A stretch of DNA of 64,000 nucleotides from Eutreptiella sp. 'Long Island Sound 2002' (lineage: Eukaryota; Euglenozoa; Euglenophyceae; Eutreptiales; Eutreptiaceae): the NCBI GenBank assembly GCA_964036045.1, contig OZ038380.1:124540899-124604898 (forward strand). The letters run 5' to 3'. Of the stretch, positions 11,430 through 20,400 are shown one piece after another. The notes beneath the pieces are model-generated. The model searched no databases, had not been told where the DNA came from, and was given only the letters and a program-made list of their open reading frames with translations. Positions within the stretch are counted from its first letter, which is position 1; every line of letters begins with the position of its first letter. Position numbers and translations under genes: made by a program.

Positions 11430-13215
11430 TTCACCATTGGCGGCAGGCTGACGCCTTCCTCGTCCGACCCCTGCTCATCCTCCTGGTCGTCCCCGGGAAT
11501 ATTAATCCACAGAGGGGGGGGTACACTACCCCCGTGGAATATTTTTCCTCGCCTTCCATTTTCCCGCAATGCCCCATTTTTGCACCCTTTTTTTTTCCTT
11601 TGGGGGGGGGTGGTTCCCCTGTGTTGCATGGGCTCGCATTCTTTCCAACTTTCAATTTTCAGGATGGTTTTTTTTCTAGTGGGTGGCTGTGTTGGGGGAG
11701 GGGGGGTGCCAGACTTTTTCGTATCCCTTTCTGACAGGAAGGAAGGAAGGGAGGGGGTGGGTACCACACTTTTATCAGACTTTTGCTCAAACGTGTTCTA
11801 TTTTATGTCTTTGACACGAGATGCCAAATCAGACCTCAGGCTTCGGACTTTATACACATAGCTCACGCGCTGCAGGGACACCGTCAGAACCATGGACATT
11901 CCTCCCTCCGCCGCAGCCATACATAGCAGGGCGTGCTGCAGCCGCGCCTCGGGCAGTCCCACTTGGTGCGGGACGTCCGCCACCGTCTATGTGGGTACTG
12001 GAAGGGCATCCAGCACCGCGGTGGGCAACTCCCCCAGGGAGGGCAGACGCGCCATGGTCCCCATATCCCTGTTAAGGGTCACCGCCGCCACCCACCGCCT
12101 ATCCAACGTGGACAGGGGGTCGTCCGGCCTAGGCACCTGGAGGAGGATACCAACGGCCGACATGAGGGCGCACAGGCGACGTTCTTTGGAGTTGCCATCC
12201 GGCTGCTTCACTTGTGCCGCCCGGGCTGTCGCCAGGTAGTTGTCTGCACCCGGCCACACCGCCTTCTGCCCTCTCGGCGCCATGCGCACCGTTTCGACCG
12301 CCATGACCCAGGTGTGCGGCCACTGGGGCGGGCGTCCGGCCAACGTAGGCTGCCGAGCGGGTCCACGGTCAACGGCACGTTAGGGGCCAAGAGGTGGTGG
12401 GCGGTCCAGTGTCGCACACGCGGCGTCTCCAATCGGTCAAGGTATACGACCTCTGAACCTCTCAGCACAACCTACTCCGCAATGAGAAGGGCGGCCGGAG
12501 TCTGGGTGTGCTACTGGCCCTCCCACCCCTCTCTCGGGAGTATCATGGCGTGGGGGCCAGGCAACGTGCCACGTCGGCAACCAACGAAACCGTGTCGTCG
12601 CTCAGCTCCGCCGTGTGGTCCGCGGCCACCACGAAGTGATGCCGTGGCATGGGCTCGTCACCAGTTCCATACAAACCCTCGCATCGCGGCGGGCGGTGAA
12701 GAGGCGTCTCCGCAATCCCGGAGCCAGGGAAATGCAGCCGGAAGATGCCGTCCCGCTCCCCCTAACTAGATGGTGGCCCGTAGTGTCGGCACGGCACGCT
12801 AGATAACCTTGGCATCGGGTCCCGCCAGGGTTGAGGCCTTTGGGCCCCCCACTGAAGGGTGGCCACCACCACGTGTGTGGTCAGGGGCTCCGCCGTGTTC
12901 TGCAGCGCCACCATCCCATCCGTTTCGACTACCGTGCCCCGCGTGTTCATGAAGATGTGACCCCTGAATCCGCGGACGGTCACCCACCTCCACAAGACCG
13001 CCAGGGTTTCCCGGCTGGTATTGGGGCCGGACTTCTCGGGCAATACCACCACCAGCGTGCACGAGCCATTGGCTACCCACACTCGCGGTTCCACTCCCAC
13101 CAGAGCTCATGGCCACGGGGACGGAAGGACTTGTGCCGCGCTTTGTCGAGCTAGCGGTGGACGAAGGTCCACACGTCAGCTCCGTCGCCACGCGTGAACT
13201 GGAGCCCCTCAAGCA
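11369..13215 (-). pseudogene. Retroelement coding sequence upstream of the RT (function not recognised)
   Basis: Minus-strand coding moves through several frames with sensible, non-repetitive protein: ADVWTFVHR/TAG/LDKARHKSF (13.15 kb), TLAVLWRWVTVRGFRGHIF (12.98 kb), GPPSS/TAG/GERDGIFRLHFPG (12.76 kb), EGQ/TAG/HTQTPAALLIAE/TAG/VVLRGSE (12.51-12.47 kb), DALPVPT/TAG/TVADVPHQ (11.99 kb) and KDIK/TAG/NTFEQKSDK (11.80 kb). It then becomes acidic (GDDQEDEQGSDEEG) just before the RT. Frame changes occur near 13.1, 12.54 and 12.35 kb. All seven single-codon interruptions are TAG. No known domain was identified, and no APE or REL endonuclease motif was recognised. The upstream end is cut by the DNA transposon at 13,215/13,216. 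Confidence 0.55.
13211..13215. other. Left target-site duplication (AAGCA)
   Basis: AAGCA immediately precedes the left terminal inverted repeat and is repeated immediately after the right one (19,749-19,753). Confidence 0.8.
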
Positions 13216-13240
13216 CTTAGGCGTCACAAGTTGCCCACCC
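13216..13240 (+). repeat. Left terminal inverted repeat of the 6.5-kb transposon (25 bp)
   Basis: Begins CTTAGGCGTCACAAG and ends GCCCACCC. It is the exact reverse complement of 19,724-19,748 over all 25 bases. The element interior begins to its right. Confidence 0.85.
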
Positions 13241-13420
13241 TCTAGGACCCCGTATACGCGCGATTTGACAATATTCCACATTTCTACTTTGAGTATGTTA
13301 TTTGACGTATGTGACCAAAGTTGTTGGCAGAGCTGTATGACACCCGTTGAAATACGTGTTGATGTGTCAGCCTTGTGTATCCCCGTCTTCTAGTGTGTTG
13401 TATTTGACGTTTTTCTGAAG

Positions 13421-13721
13421 CTGGCCGAAATTTCGGCCAGGTTTTGGGTAACATTGCAAACAACTATGTGTATATGCAGTTTTTGACCCTTCTGGCCGAA
13501 ATTTCGGCCAGCTTTTTGGTTTCTTGGTGAATAGGCATGATTATTTTCATTTTTCTTAGGGCTGGCCGAAATTTCGGCCAGCTTTTTGGTCTGTTCACTA
13601 TTCAAGCACTTATATTCTGGTTTTTGGGTGGGGTGGCCGAAACTGCGGCCAGCTTTTCCTATTTTTGAACATGTAAGCAATTATTTCCCCTTTGAACACA
13701 CCTGGCCGAAATTTCGGCCAG
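13421..13721. repeat. Five 20-bp palindromes at ~70-bp spacing, left end of the transposon
   Basis: Copies start at 13,421, 13,492, 13,562, 13,633 and 13,702. Four are the perfect palindrome CTGGCCGAAATTTCGGCCAG; the fourth (13,633) is a variant, GTGGCCGAAACTGCGGCC. Spacing is 71, 70, 71 and 69 bases. The sequence between copies is T-rich and not conserved. The cluster lies upstream of gene A, so it may be a promoter/operator, a transposase-binding array or replication iterons. No CDS overlaps it convincingly. Confidence 0.9.
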
Positions 13722-13792
13722 CTTGCAATGGTCGTTGTTCATGAGTATTACACCATACACTCCTACACAACTGTTTTCTTGTCTCAGCATTA

Positions 13793-16006
13793 ATGTCTTC
13801 TGCTATTACTGTCACTGTTGTACATGCTGCAGTTACTGGTGCTTTTGCTACTACAGCCAAAGGGCTGTTGCGAAATGCATTACGTGGTGGGACTCTGCAA
13901 AAGCTTTTGCAATTCTGCCTCTTGTTGCGGAAGAATCGCAGGAGCCGGCACTCCCTGACACAGTTGAAGGCCGCCGCCACTGAGAAGAAGCCCCCACGAT
14001 GGTACATGACATTTTTGTCACAGTTCCATGCCCTATGCTGCCTGCTGCGCCGTATGGCCCTCCCATACTCTAACTGTGGGTCTGGTTACAACTGGGGTAT
14101 TATGTCCTGCCGCCAACGTCGTAAGGTAGGAGTCCTTGGTTAGTGTAACACTAAGCAGGAGTCCATTCACCATCGTGCTGGACTAGCAGCACACAACTTG
14201 TGGAACACCATGCACCGTAGGCAAGTTTGTATGTGGTTTGATAACCTGAGGCGTTACAGGTCGGGAGCTGATCCCCATTCACCCGACTTAACCCTAAACT
14301 GTACAGCTGTTGCTGTTTTGCACACTACTGCCCTACCTGCATACCGGGGTCTGCCGGAGCTGGCCGAAATTGAGGCCAGGGTACCAAAGGTTGCTGATGA
14401 CATCTTTCGCTCACATAGAGCATTGTTTGATCGTATTGATGTTGCCAACCAAGGTATTCAGAGAGTTTGTGTTCGTGCTGCTTTGGATATTGCCAGAAAA
14501 GATGTGCGTTCCCTCAACTAGAGACCCTTTTTCCTGTCTGAGCTCCGCTCCGGCACACACAAAGAGCTTTTGCAACTCGTGGTTGATTTGTCATGTGTGG
14601 AACACCGCACCAGACACTGTGTTCCGCTGCTTGTGGACATGAAAATACACTTTGCCCTACTTAAGCTCTGTTATGGTGCTGCTTATGTTCCCTGGAATGT
14701 ACCACAATTACTGTTGGGTTTTCCTTTGGTGTACGGAGTATGGCCTAGCTATAAGTATTGCGTTGAATTGATCTACAGGGCGTTCCTGCCGTTCATTAAG
14801 TTTTTGGAGCAGGGGAACAGCCTTCAGGTTGGGTCTATCCTCCCTCGCAAGGTCAAGGTCATCCATATGGAGAAGACGTTGCTTGGACTCATGCTAGCCA
14901 CATCGTCCAATAGAGGCACACTAGATGAGCGCGTCACTTCCCTGCTCAATAGCCAGCGGGACTTGACACCCATTCAGCGCAAGGGTTTGCGTATGTTATT
15001 AGCCCTTAAGGCTTTGCTGTACACATACTGTCCAGCTGCTTTCAGCATTGGGACTTTGGTTCGTGAGTGCAACTGGGAGGGACGGGGGGCAAGTTCCGGT
15101 ATTGTAGCTAAGCAGGCACTTGAGATGTCCCTACTGCTCATGCTGAACATCCTAAAGCCCGAGGAACAGTTAACCACGGAGTATGTGAAAACCACCGCTG
15201 TTGCTCTTTTGTTTTGGAGTCAGTGGCATTCCGCCTCCCTAGGGTGTATCCACTCTGAGGAGCTGGGTGAGGCACTTCTGAGTCGGTTCTCAGCCCACTG
15301 TCGCCGCAACACTGCCTGTACTAGTGTCCAACAGTCGTCTGATTTATTTCTGACACTTCCCCCTGTCCAACCCGGAGAGAAAGTTTTGCGTGGTGTGCTG
15401 ACTGAGAGATCCGTGGCAATGTTCTGTGCCAATCTTAAACAATTCATCTTGATAGCCCATACACAGAGCCTGCCCATTTGTGTTCCCGTTCCGGACTATA
15501 AAGTTGAGGTGAGAAGACTGGATGCAGTTGAGGATTTGACGTTCCCCGGTACCATGTCTAGGACACGAATCACCACAGACCGTTTAAAAGTGGTTCTGTT
15601 GCATGCAATGCAAAATCTGGTTGCGCGTACCAGGGTTCCTTAGGGTGTTGAGGATTTTTTATAGACAAATGCACCTGCCCGCACTGCTGCCGAGCAAGGG
15701 GTGTTGCGTACTGCACATGCTTCTATTCGCGCTGCCAACCGTGCACCGCCTGTTGTTGCTGCTGCTGCTCCTGGTGGAATTGCCTTGCCCCCAAAGCCAC
15801 CCCCGGAGCCCCGAGCCAGAGGCCCCCCAGTACCCCCCCCGGCCCCCCCCCCGCCCAGTACCCCCCCCCCCGCCCTTGATGATTCCATTGCTGTCAACTC
15901 TTGTGATAGTGACCAGGATATTGATTGTGATGCACACAGCGTTGCCTCCTTTGAAGCCCTAGATGAGGCGGAACACATCGGTGTGGATACCCAGGATTGG
16001 GACTGA
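13793..16006 (+). CDS. Transposon gene A: unrecognised 737-codon protein with four in-frame UAGs
   Basis: One plus-strand frame runs from ATG 13,793 to TGA 16,004-16,006. It contains only TAG interruptions, at 14,141, 14,519, 15,641 and 15,662 (residues 117, 243, 617, 624), and no internal TAA or TGA. Contexts such as VRSLN/TAG/RPFFLSELRS and RTRVP/TAG/GVEDFL/TAG/TNAPART read smoothly if UAG is glutamine. Distinct features are MWFDNLRRY near residue 148, LNCTAVAVLHTT near 168, a Trp/Tyr-rich block YGVWPSYKYCVELIYRAF near 310-335, a Pro-rich tail (about 655-690) and an acidic C-terminus. Position in a TIR element makes a transposase or recombinase the first hypothesis, but I recognise no DDE or tyrosine-recombinase motif. 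A pyrimidine tract ending in CAG just before 13,788 could be a 3' splice site, so an upstream exon is possible. Confidence 0.65.
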
Positions 16007-16097
16007 TTTCTGTTTGCAGCTGTGTTTGTCACTGTGGTATGGGTTCTGCCACGCATTGCTAGTGATTTTGGTGTGTCTATTTGCTGTTTATGTTTTT

Positions 16098-16256
16098 CTG
16101 GCCGAAATTCCGGCCAGACTTGTTGTTTTGTCATATGGCTACCCCCAGAACACAAATGACTTCAGGTTCTGGCCGAAATTTCGGCCAGCCTCTCAGAATG
16201 GTATTTGTACACAGTGGTTTGACATGCAGAGCAATGCTGGCCGAAATTTCGGACAG
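16098..16256. repeat. Three 20-bp palindromes between genes A and B
   Basis: Copies at 16,098-16,117 (one change, CCGGCC arm), 16,169-16,188 (perfect) and 16,237-16,256 (one change, GGACAG end). Spacing is 71 and 68 bases, matching the left-end cluster. They sit in the 16,007-16,375 spacer, which is the likely promoter/5'UTR region of gene B. Confidence 0.9.
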
Positions 16257-16375
16257 GTTATCCGAATTTCCTGTCAGGCAGTCCGTTTTGGTCCTTTTTT
16301 GGTTGATTTGTGCTTGTTATTTGCTATCTGGGAACTCTCCCCTTCATGACATGTTGCCTTGTAGCCCTTTATTTT

Positions 16376-18963
16376 ATGACTGAGCCTGGAGGGGTATCGC
16401 AGGACATGGCTGTTTCGCCAGATGGTGAGCCTGCAGCAGACAATGGGCAATCTCAAGTTCAATCCCAGTCTCAAGAGGACCAGGCGAGCACAGAGGGACT
16501 TCAAAAGAAGCCTAAGGCCGGAACAAAGAAAAATTCATCATCCTCCATCAACTTATCCGACTGGGTTACGTCAACGACGAAAATTAAGGTTCGGTGGGAT
16601 CAGATTATTATCGACCACGACCGAAAATTTGGGCAGGTCCGTAGGATTTCGGATGATTGCGTGCAACGTCGCTACGATGATCTGAAGGCAGCCCCGCCTG
16701 TGGATTACATCCAGGATCTTCTTTTTTATAAAGTCACTCGTATGTGTGTTGTGGTATTCTTCTCGATAGTACCGTTTTCGCGTCTGAATTTTCGACCCTG
16801 CTGTTACGAATATTCCTGTTGCACAGCCACTCGCTGGGTTCTGTTGGGGGGTCAGCATGTTTACACTGCTGCCCAAAAACACAAGACCGAATTTGAGATG
16901 AAAAATATGGAGACTGCGGATTGGACCCTGGTATTCGGTGGTTATGAAGTCAAACAGGACTGCCCCCTGCGGACTAGGCGCTGGCTTGCAGGCTTACATC
17001 AAATCCAGACCACTGCTGGCTCAGCATCCACCACATCGGAGCGAATGTCCCTACTCTTGGATAGGCTTGAGGATGAGGATGCCAATGAGTACACCCTGTA
17101 CCATCACATTACTGTTATGCTTGAAGAGTGTGGTGTTACTGCCGAGGAAGGCACTGTGGTGTGTTTCATTTATCAATTCGGTTTTGTCGATCGACCCGGC
17201 CGAAATTTCGGCCAGCTTCTGTGTTCCACATGTTCTCCTGTGCAGAGTGCTGTTGCCAAACGGTGGGGTGGCGTTGGGCGTTTGGTGAAATTTGTGGGTC
17301 TTCCTTCAGTAGACGCCATGGCAGCCATGGAAAAGCGTGGACTACATCCCGCACTGGGTACGTTCAAGGAAGTGGAAGGCATCACGCCTGACCGACTTCG
17401 CGAGATCGTAGGTTACATGGATGGGACAAAAAGTACCCTACCTGGTCTCAAAAAAGTTATAAAAGATGTTAAAAAGGCCCAGATGTGGTCCTGGCACATT
17501 CTTCATCCCGAGGCGGCTACCAATGGGCTTGTGAACAACACCAGAGGTATGTTTTTGTCAAACAGGGGTTTGTATTCGAATAAATCGACCGACCTGGCCG
17601 AAATTTCCGCCAGCTTGTGTGTCGTTCAATTAATGCACAATAGGAGCCCACCCTGTGCTACCACCTGTCTGCAGCTACACTTGGTACTATCGAGATGGCC
17701 AAAAGGCAGTGCCCTATTGCATCACACCTGAAGGTAGCCTATGGCAGTTGGACCTGGACTAAAGAAAACCCCTGGCCCCCGTGGTCAGCAGTAATTAAGG
17801 CCCCTCTTTGGAAGGAACCCAAATATGAGGGGTTGCGGGGATTGTTGCAGAAGCCTGTTGCTAAGCCTGTTTGTGAAAAATCTGATACTGGTCTGGTCAG
17901 TATCCAGTGTGCTAGGGAGTCCCTCGTTGAGTCAAGCACAGGCAAACTCATTGCAGAGTCAGGCCGTGTGGAACCGATGGCAATGCGTTGTGGAGTCCCT
18001 GTTCCCAGTATCATTAGTTCACTGCCCTTTCCTGCTTGTGTCATTGAGGTGCCCCGCCTCTATACAGCTGGTTTGCATAACCTGGTTGCGCAAATGCTTT
18101 TGTCCGGTGTGCCTGTGTTCATTGCGGGTGAGTCTGCTGATGTGAAAGCCACTGTTGCTGCTTTGAAGGCCACTGTGGCTGAGGATATGTATCAGTGTGA
18201 TGTTGCACTTTACAATTTGTCAAGCAAGACCCCGCTGTACACTTCTACGTCCCATCTGGTTTCCATTTGTTCTGCCACTGCCTTTGATAACAGGCTTCCC
18301 CGTTACGTGGCTTTTACTGAAGGACCCATGTCGTCTGTGATGCCTGTTGAAATATTCTCATTTCTTTTGAGCCTGGTTCCGGTCCCAGAACGGGCAGGCA
18401 ACTGGTTTTTGCCGGGGACTCTGTCTGTGTATTTTGCAAGCATGATGTCTACCAGGTTTTCCAAGGACTGTAATGTTGTGTGTGCCCTTTTGGGTGAGGA
18501 GACTGTTGTGCCCGATGACTTTGTTCAGCTCATCAGAGCAGGTATCACCAACGCCGACACGTGCCCCCCCAAGTCATGGGAGGATGTGTACCACGACTTG
18601 GGGGCAGGTTTTCCTGTGGATTGTTCTGGGGTTAGGTATGTAGATGAGGATCCTGAGGAGCAAGATGGGGAGGCAGAGTCGCAACCAGAGACACAGACTC
18701 CAAAGAAGAAACCCAAAACTGCCCATGCCCCCTCACCCAGTGGCACGCAGTGCGCTCAGGCCACCCCAGCTTCCTCCTCAGGCACTGTTGCCCCTACTGG
18801 CAAAGGTATGAATACTTTTGTGAATCATTTTTCACCATCCCAGGGTGGAAACACACAGTCACAGAACTCTGCCACTGCCAAGTCTGGTGCTGCAGCCCCT
18901 GCCAAGCAGCCTGCTAACACAGGTGCTAAGAAGCCCCGTCCATCTGGTCTGCGCAAGCGCTAA
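16376..18963 (+). CDS. Transposon gene B: four-exon, 761-residue protein with a possible ParB-like GGQH motif
   Basis: The model starts at ATG 16,376 (MTEPGGVSQDM) with exons 16,376-16,739, 16,827-17,158, 17,246-17,546 and 17,675-18,963, ending in TAA. Splice sites are GTATGT...GCACAG, GTGTGT...GTGCAG and GTATGT...CTGCAG; intron lengths are 87, 87 and 128. The first two keep frame when retained; the third must be spliced. Introns 2 and 3 each carry the 20-bp palindrome. The N-terminus is Gln/Ser-rich; residues about 60-150 read KIKVRWDQIIIDHD ... TPTRWVLLGGQHVYTAAQ, reminiscent of the ParB/Srx nuclease-like fold (GxxHR-type motif). The C-terminus is low-complexity with Lys-rich, NLS-like patches (PKKKPK, KKPRP, LRKR). 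No in-frame TAG occurs. The ParB relation is a weak motif resemblance; function is otherwise unknown. Confidence 0.7.
17196..17215. repeat. 20-bp palindrome inside gene B intron 2
   Basis: CCGGCCGAAATTTCGGCCAG, one change from consensus, lies mid-intron (17,159-17,245). Confidence 0.9.
17594..17613. repeat. 20-bp palindrome inside gene B intron 3
   Basis: CTGGCCGAAATTTCCGCCAG, one change from consensus, lies mid-intron (17,547-17,674). Confidence 0.9.
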
Positions 18964-19002
18964 TGCCAGTCCTGCTGCTTATATTGCCTGTCAGCATGAA
19001 GT

Positions 19003-19325
19003 CTGGCCGAAATTTCGGCCAGCATGCAGTCCTCAGCCTCTTCAGCCTTTTATTATTGTGTTTCCCCATAGGCACTGCAAAAGTCTGCTTTGATTCGTTA
19101 GGTGGCAAGTATTTGCTTGTAATTGAGTATATTATGTTGCACACCCTGTTCAAATGTCACTGCTCCTGTGTTCCTTGCTCATGTATACTGTCTTAGGTAC
19201 CCATTTCAGTGATCATATTCGGAGTTTCGATGGACCCGGCCGAAATTTCGGCCAGCTTAGGCCTGTCTGTCAAATAGGACCATGTGTTTGGACTTTTTCG
19301 AAGACCTGGCCGAAATTTCGGCCAG
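19003..19325. repeat. Three 20-bp palindromes downstream of gene B
   Basis: Copies at 19,003-19,022 (perfect), 19,236-19,255 (CC start) and 19,306-19,325 (perfect). The last two are 70 bases apart, repeating the spacing seen at the left end. They lie in the 3' noncoding part of the element (18,964-19,723), in which I see no gene. Confidence 0.9.
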
Positions 19326-19723
19326 GTTGGTTAAAATAGGAAATACAAGTACATGCTTTGGGATAGTTTTTTGTGTGCTTCAATGAAAGGTATGTTTGGG
19401 GTTCCCTCATCTGTGGTGTATAGGGGGGTTCTGTGATCAACCTCGAACAAAGGGGAGAGAAAAATAGGCAGCCCCCCCCCCCCCACACACTGGAATGCAG
19501 TGGTCTAAATGTAAAACAACACTATATTTTTGTGATTGAATGTCTTTAATTTGAAAATCTGTGTGTTTCCAGAAATGCAAGTAATGGCATATATTTGAAA
19601 TACACACCTTGTTTTTGCATGTTGCCACTAGGGGGGTTTGGGTACCCAAAAAATAACACCCCTTTTCACATACTTTTCCCCTCATTACAACATGGACTTC
19701 CGTGGGCCATAGCGCCAGGTGGG

Positions 19724-19748
19724 GGGTGGGCAACTTGTGACGCCTAAG
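19724..19748 (-). repeat. Right terminal inverted repeat of the 6.5-kb transposon (25 bp)
   Basis: Ends GTGACGCCTAAG; exact reverse complement of 13,216-13,240. Confidence 0.85.
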
Positions 19749-19753
19749 AAGCA
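19749..19753. other. Right target-site duplication (AAGCA)
   Basis: Direct repeat of 13,211-13,215, immediately outside the right TIR. Confidence 0.8.
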
Positions 19754-20400
19754 TGCCCCGCGCCACGGGATTGGGCAGGCGGAGAGAACGAACCTCCGTC
19801 CCCTGTCCCAGCTGGAACCCCAATCCATCCTCATCCTTCAGCAGACGGACCTCCGGGTCCACTACTGCATGCCGGGCCGCCACCGTGGGAAGGTGCAGGG
19901 AGACAGTCCACGGCTGGGCGGTGACAGACTCGCGTGGCAGTTCCGGGCAAGCGGCCAAAGCACTACCATCCCTGGCCTAGCTCAGCGCCATGTCCCACCG
20001 CTGCCTCCAGGGAACACGCGCCGTTTGCAGCGACCAGGACAGGTAGGTCACAATTGCGCGAGCGTGCCACCTATGCGGTTCCATACCGGCGGGATGCGTG
20101 TGCCACATGCACACCCATCCAAGGGCTCTGTGTTACCATACGTGGTATCTCGGGCATGCGCAACGCAGTGGCTGAGCAACGGGAAAGTCTGCGGCGTTTG
20201 TGGTGCGCAATTCGTTGCAGCCCTTTCTAGACGTTGCCCGCATTCAAGCCAAGACGATGGCAACGGGGAGGTTGAATAATGACAAGACAACGAGGAAGCG
20301 AAAAGTTAGGTTGGAGTGTGCTACAGCTGTGCAATTCATGCGCAACCGGCGGTGGTAGGCACTCATTACGATATGCCTTCAGGAGGGGGGGATGAACAAC
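19749..20400 (-). pseudogene. Retroelement coding sequence to the right of the transposon insertion
   Basis: On the minus strand one frame from about 20,400 to 19,930 is interrupted only by TAGs at 20,227-20,229 (AGNV/TAG/KGLQRI), 20,071-20,073 (RRYGTA/TAG/VARSRN) and 19,963-19,965 (GQGW/TAG/CFG). After a one-base shift near 19,950 it continues as PELPRESVTAQPWTVSLHLP and then VRLLKDEDGLGFQLGQGTEV up to the right TSD. Across the insertion this frame joins that at 13,215. The protein is not recognised; it precedes the RT-bearing half of the same element. Confidence 0.55.

Larger units (their letters stand above)
13216..19748 (+). mobile_element. 6.5-kb DNA transposon with 25-bp TIRs, 5-bp TSD, two genes and a repeated 20-bp palindrome
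   Basis: The segment has perfect 25-bp terminal inverted repeats and AAGCA direct duplications on both sides. Its base composition is far more balanced than the GC-rich flanks. Removing the element and one AAGCA puts the minus-strand retroelement frame back in register across the junction (VARGM on one side, LEGLQFTRG on the other), so insertion was into retroelement coding sequence. It carries gene A (13,793-16,006) and gene B (16,376-18,963), both on the plus strand, and 13 copies of a 20-bp palindrome. The TIR starts CTTAGG, which does not match the terminal signatures I know of for CACTA, hAT, Mutator, PIF/Harbinger, piggyBac, Transib or Polinton elements. Superfamily unassigned. Confidence 0.85.

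Noticed and set aside
13421-13721. CRISPR-like array (short palindromic repeats with ~50-bp spacers)
   Set aside because: Spacing is regular, but the same palindrome also occurs singly in introns and gene spacers of a eukaryotic TIR element, with no cas genes.
14097-14158. Intron removing the first TAG of gene A
   Set aside because: Candidate sites (GTATTATG...AAGCAG) exist, but the length is not a multiple of three and would destroy the downstream frame. A short in-frame alternative cannot be fully excluded.
14454-14521. Intron removing the second TAG of gene A (GTATTC...CAACTAG)
   Set aside because: Good-looking sites, but splicing gives a TGA within a few codons, and the unspliced frame is coding-like on both sides.
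18806-18843. A fourth intron in gene B (GTATGA...CCCAG)
   Set aside because: It would be 38 bases, shorter than any other intron here, and would shift the frame; the sequence reads through as coding.
19719-20279. Plus-strand ORF of 186 codons
   Set aside because: Shadow of the minus-strand retroelement frame; it starts inside the transposon TIR.
20048-20290. Minus ORF with CACGT and many Cys residues as a zinc-finger protein
   Set aside because: A different frame of the same strand is coding-like over a longer distance and is conserved with the 1-129 copy.
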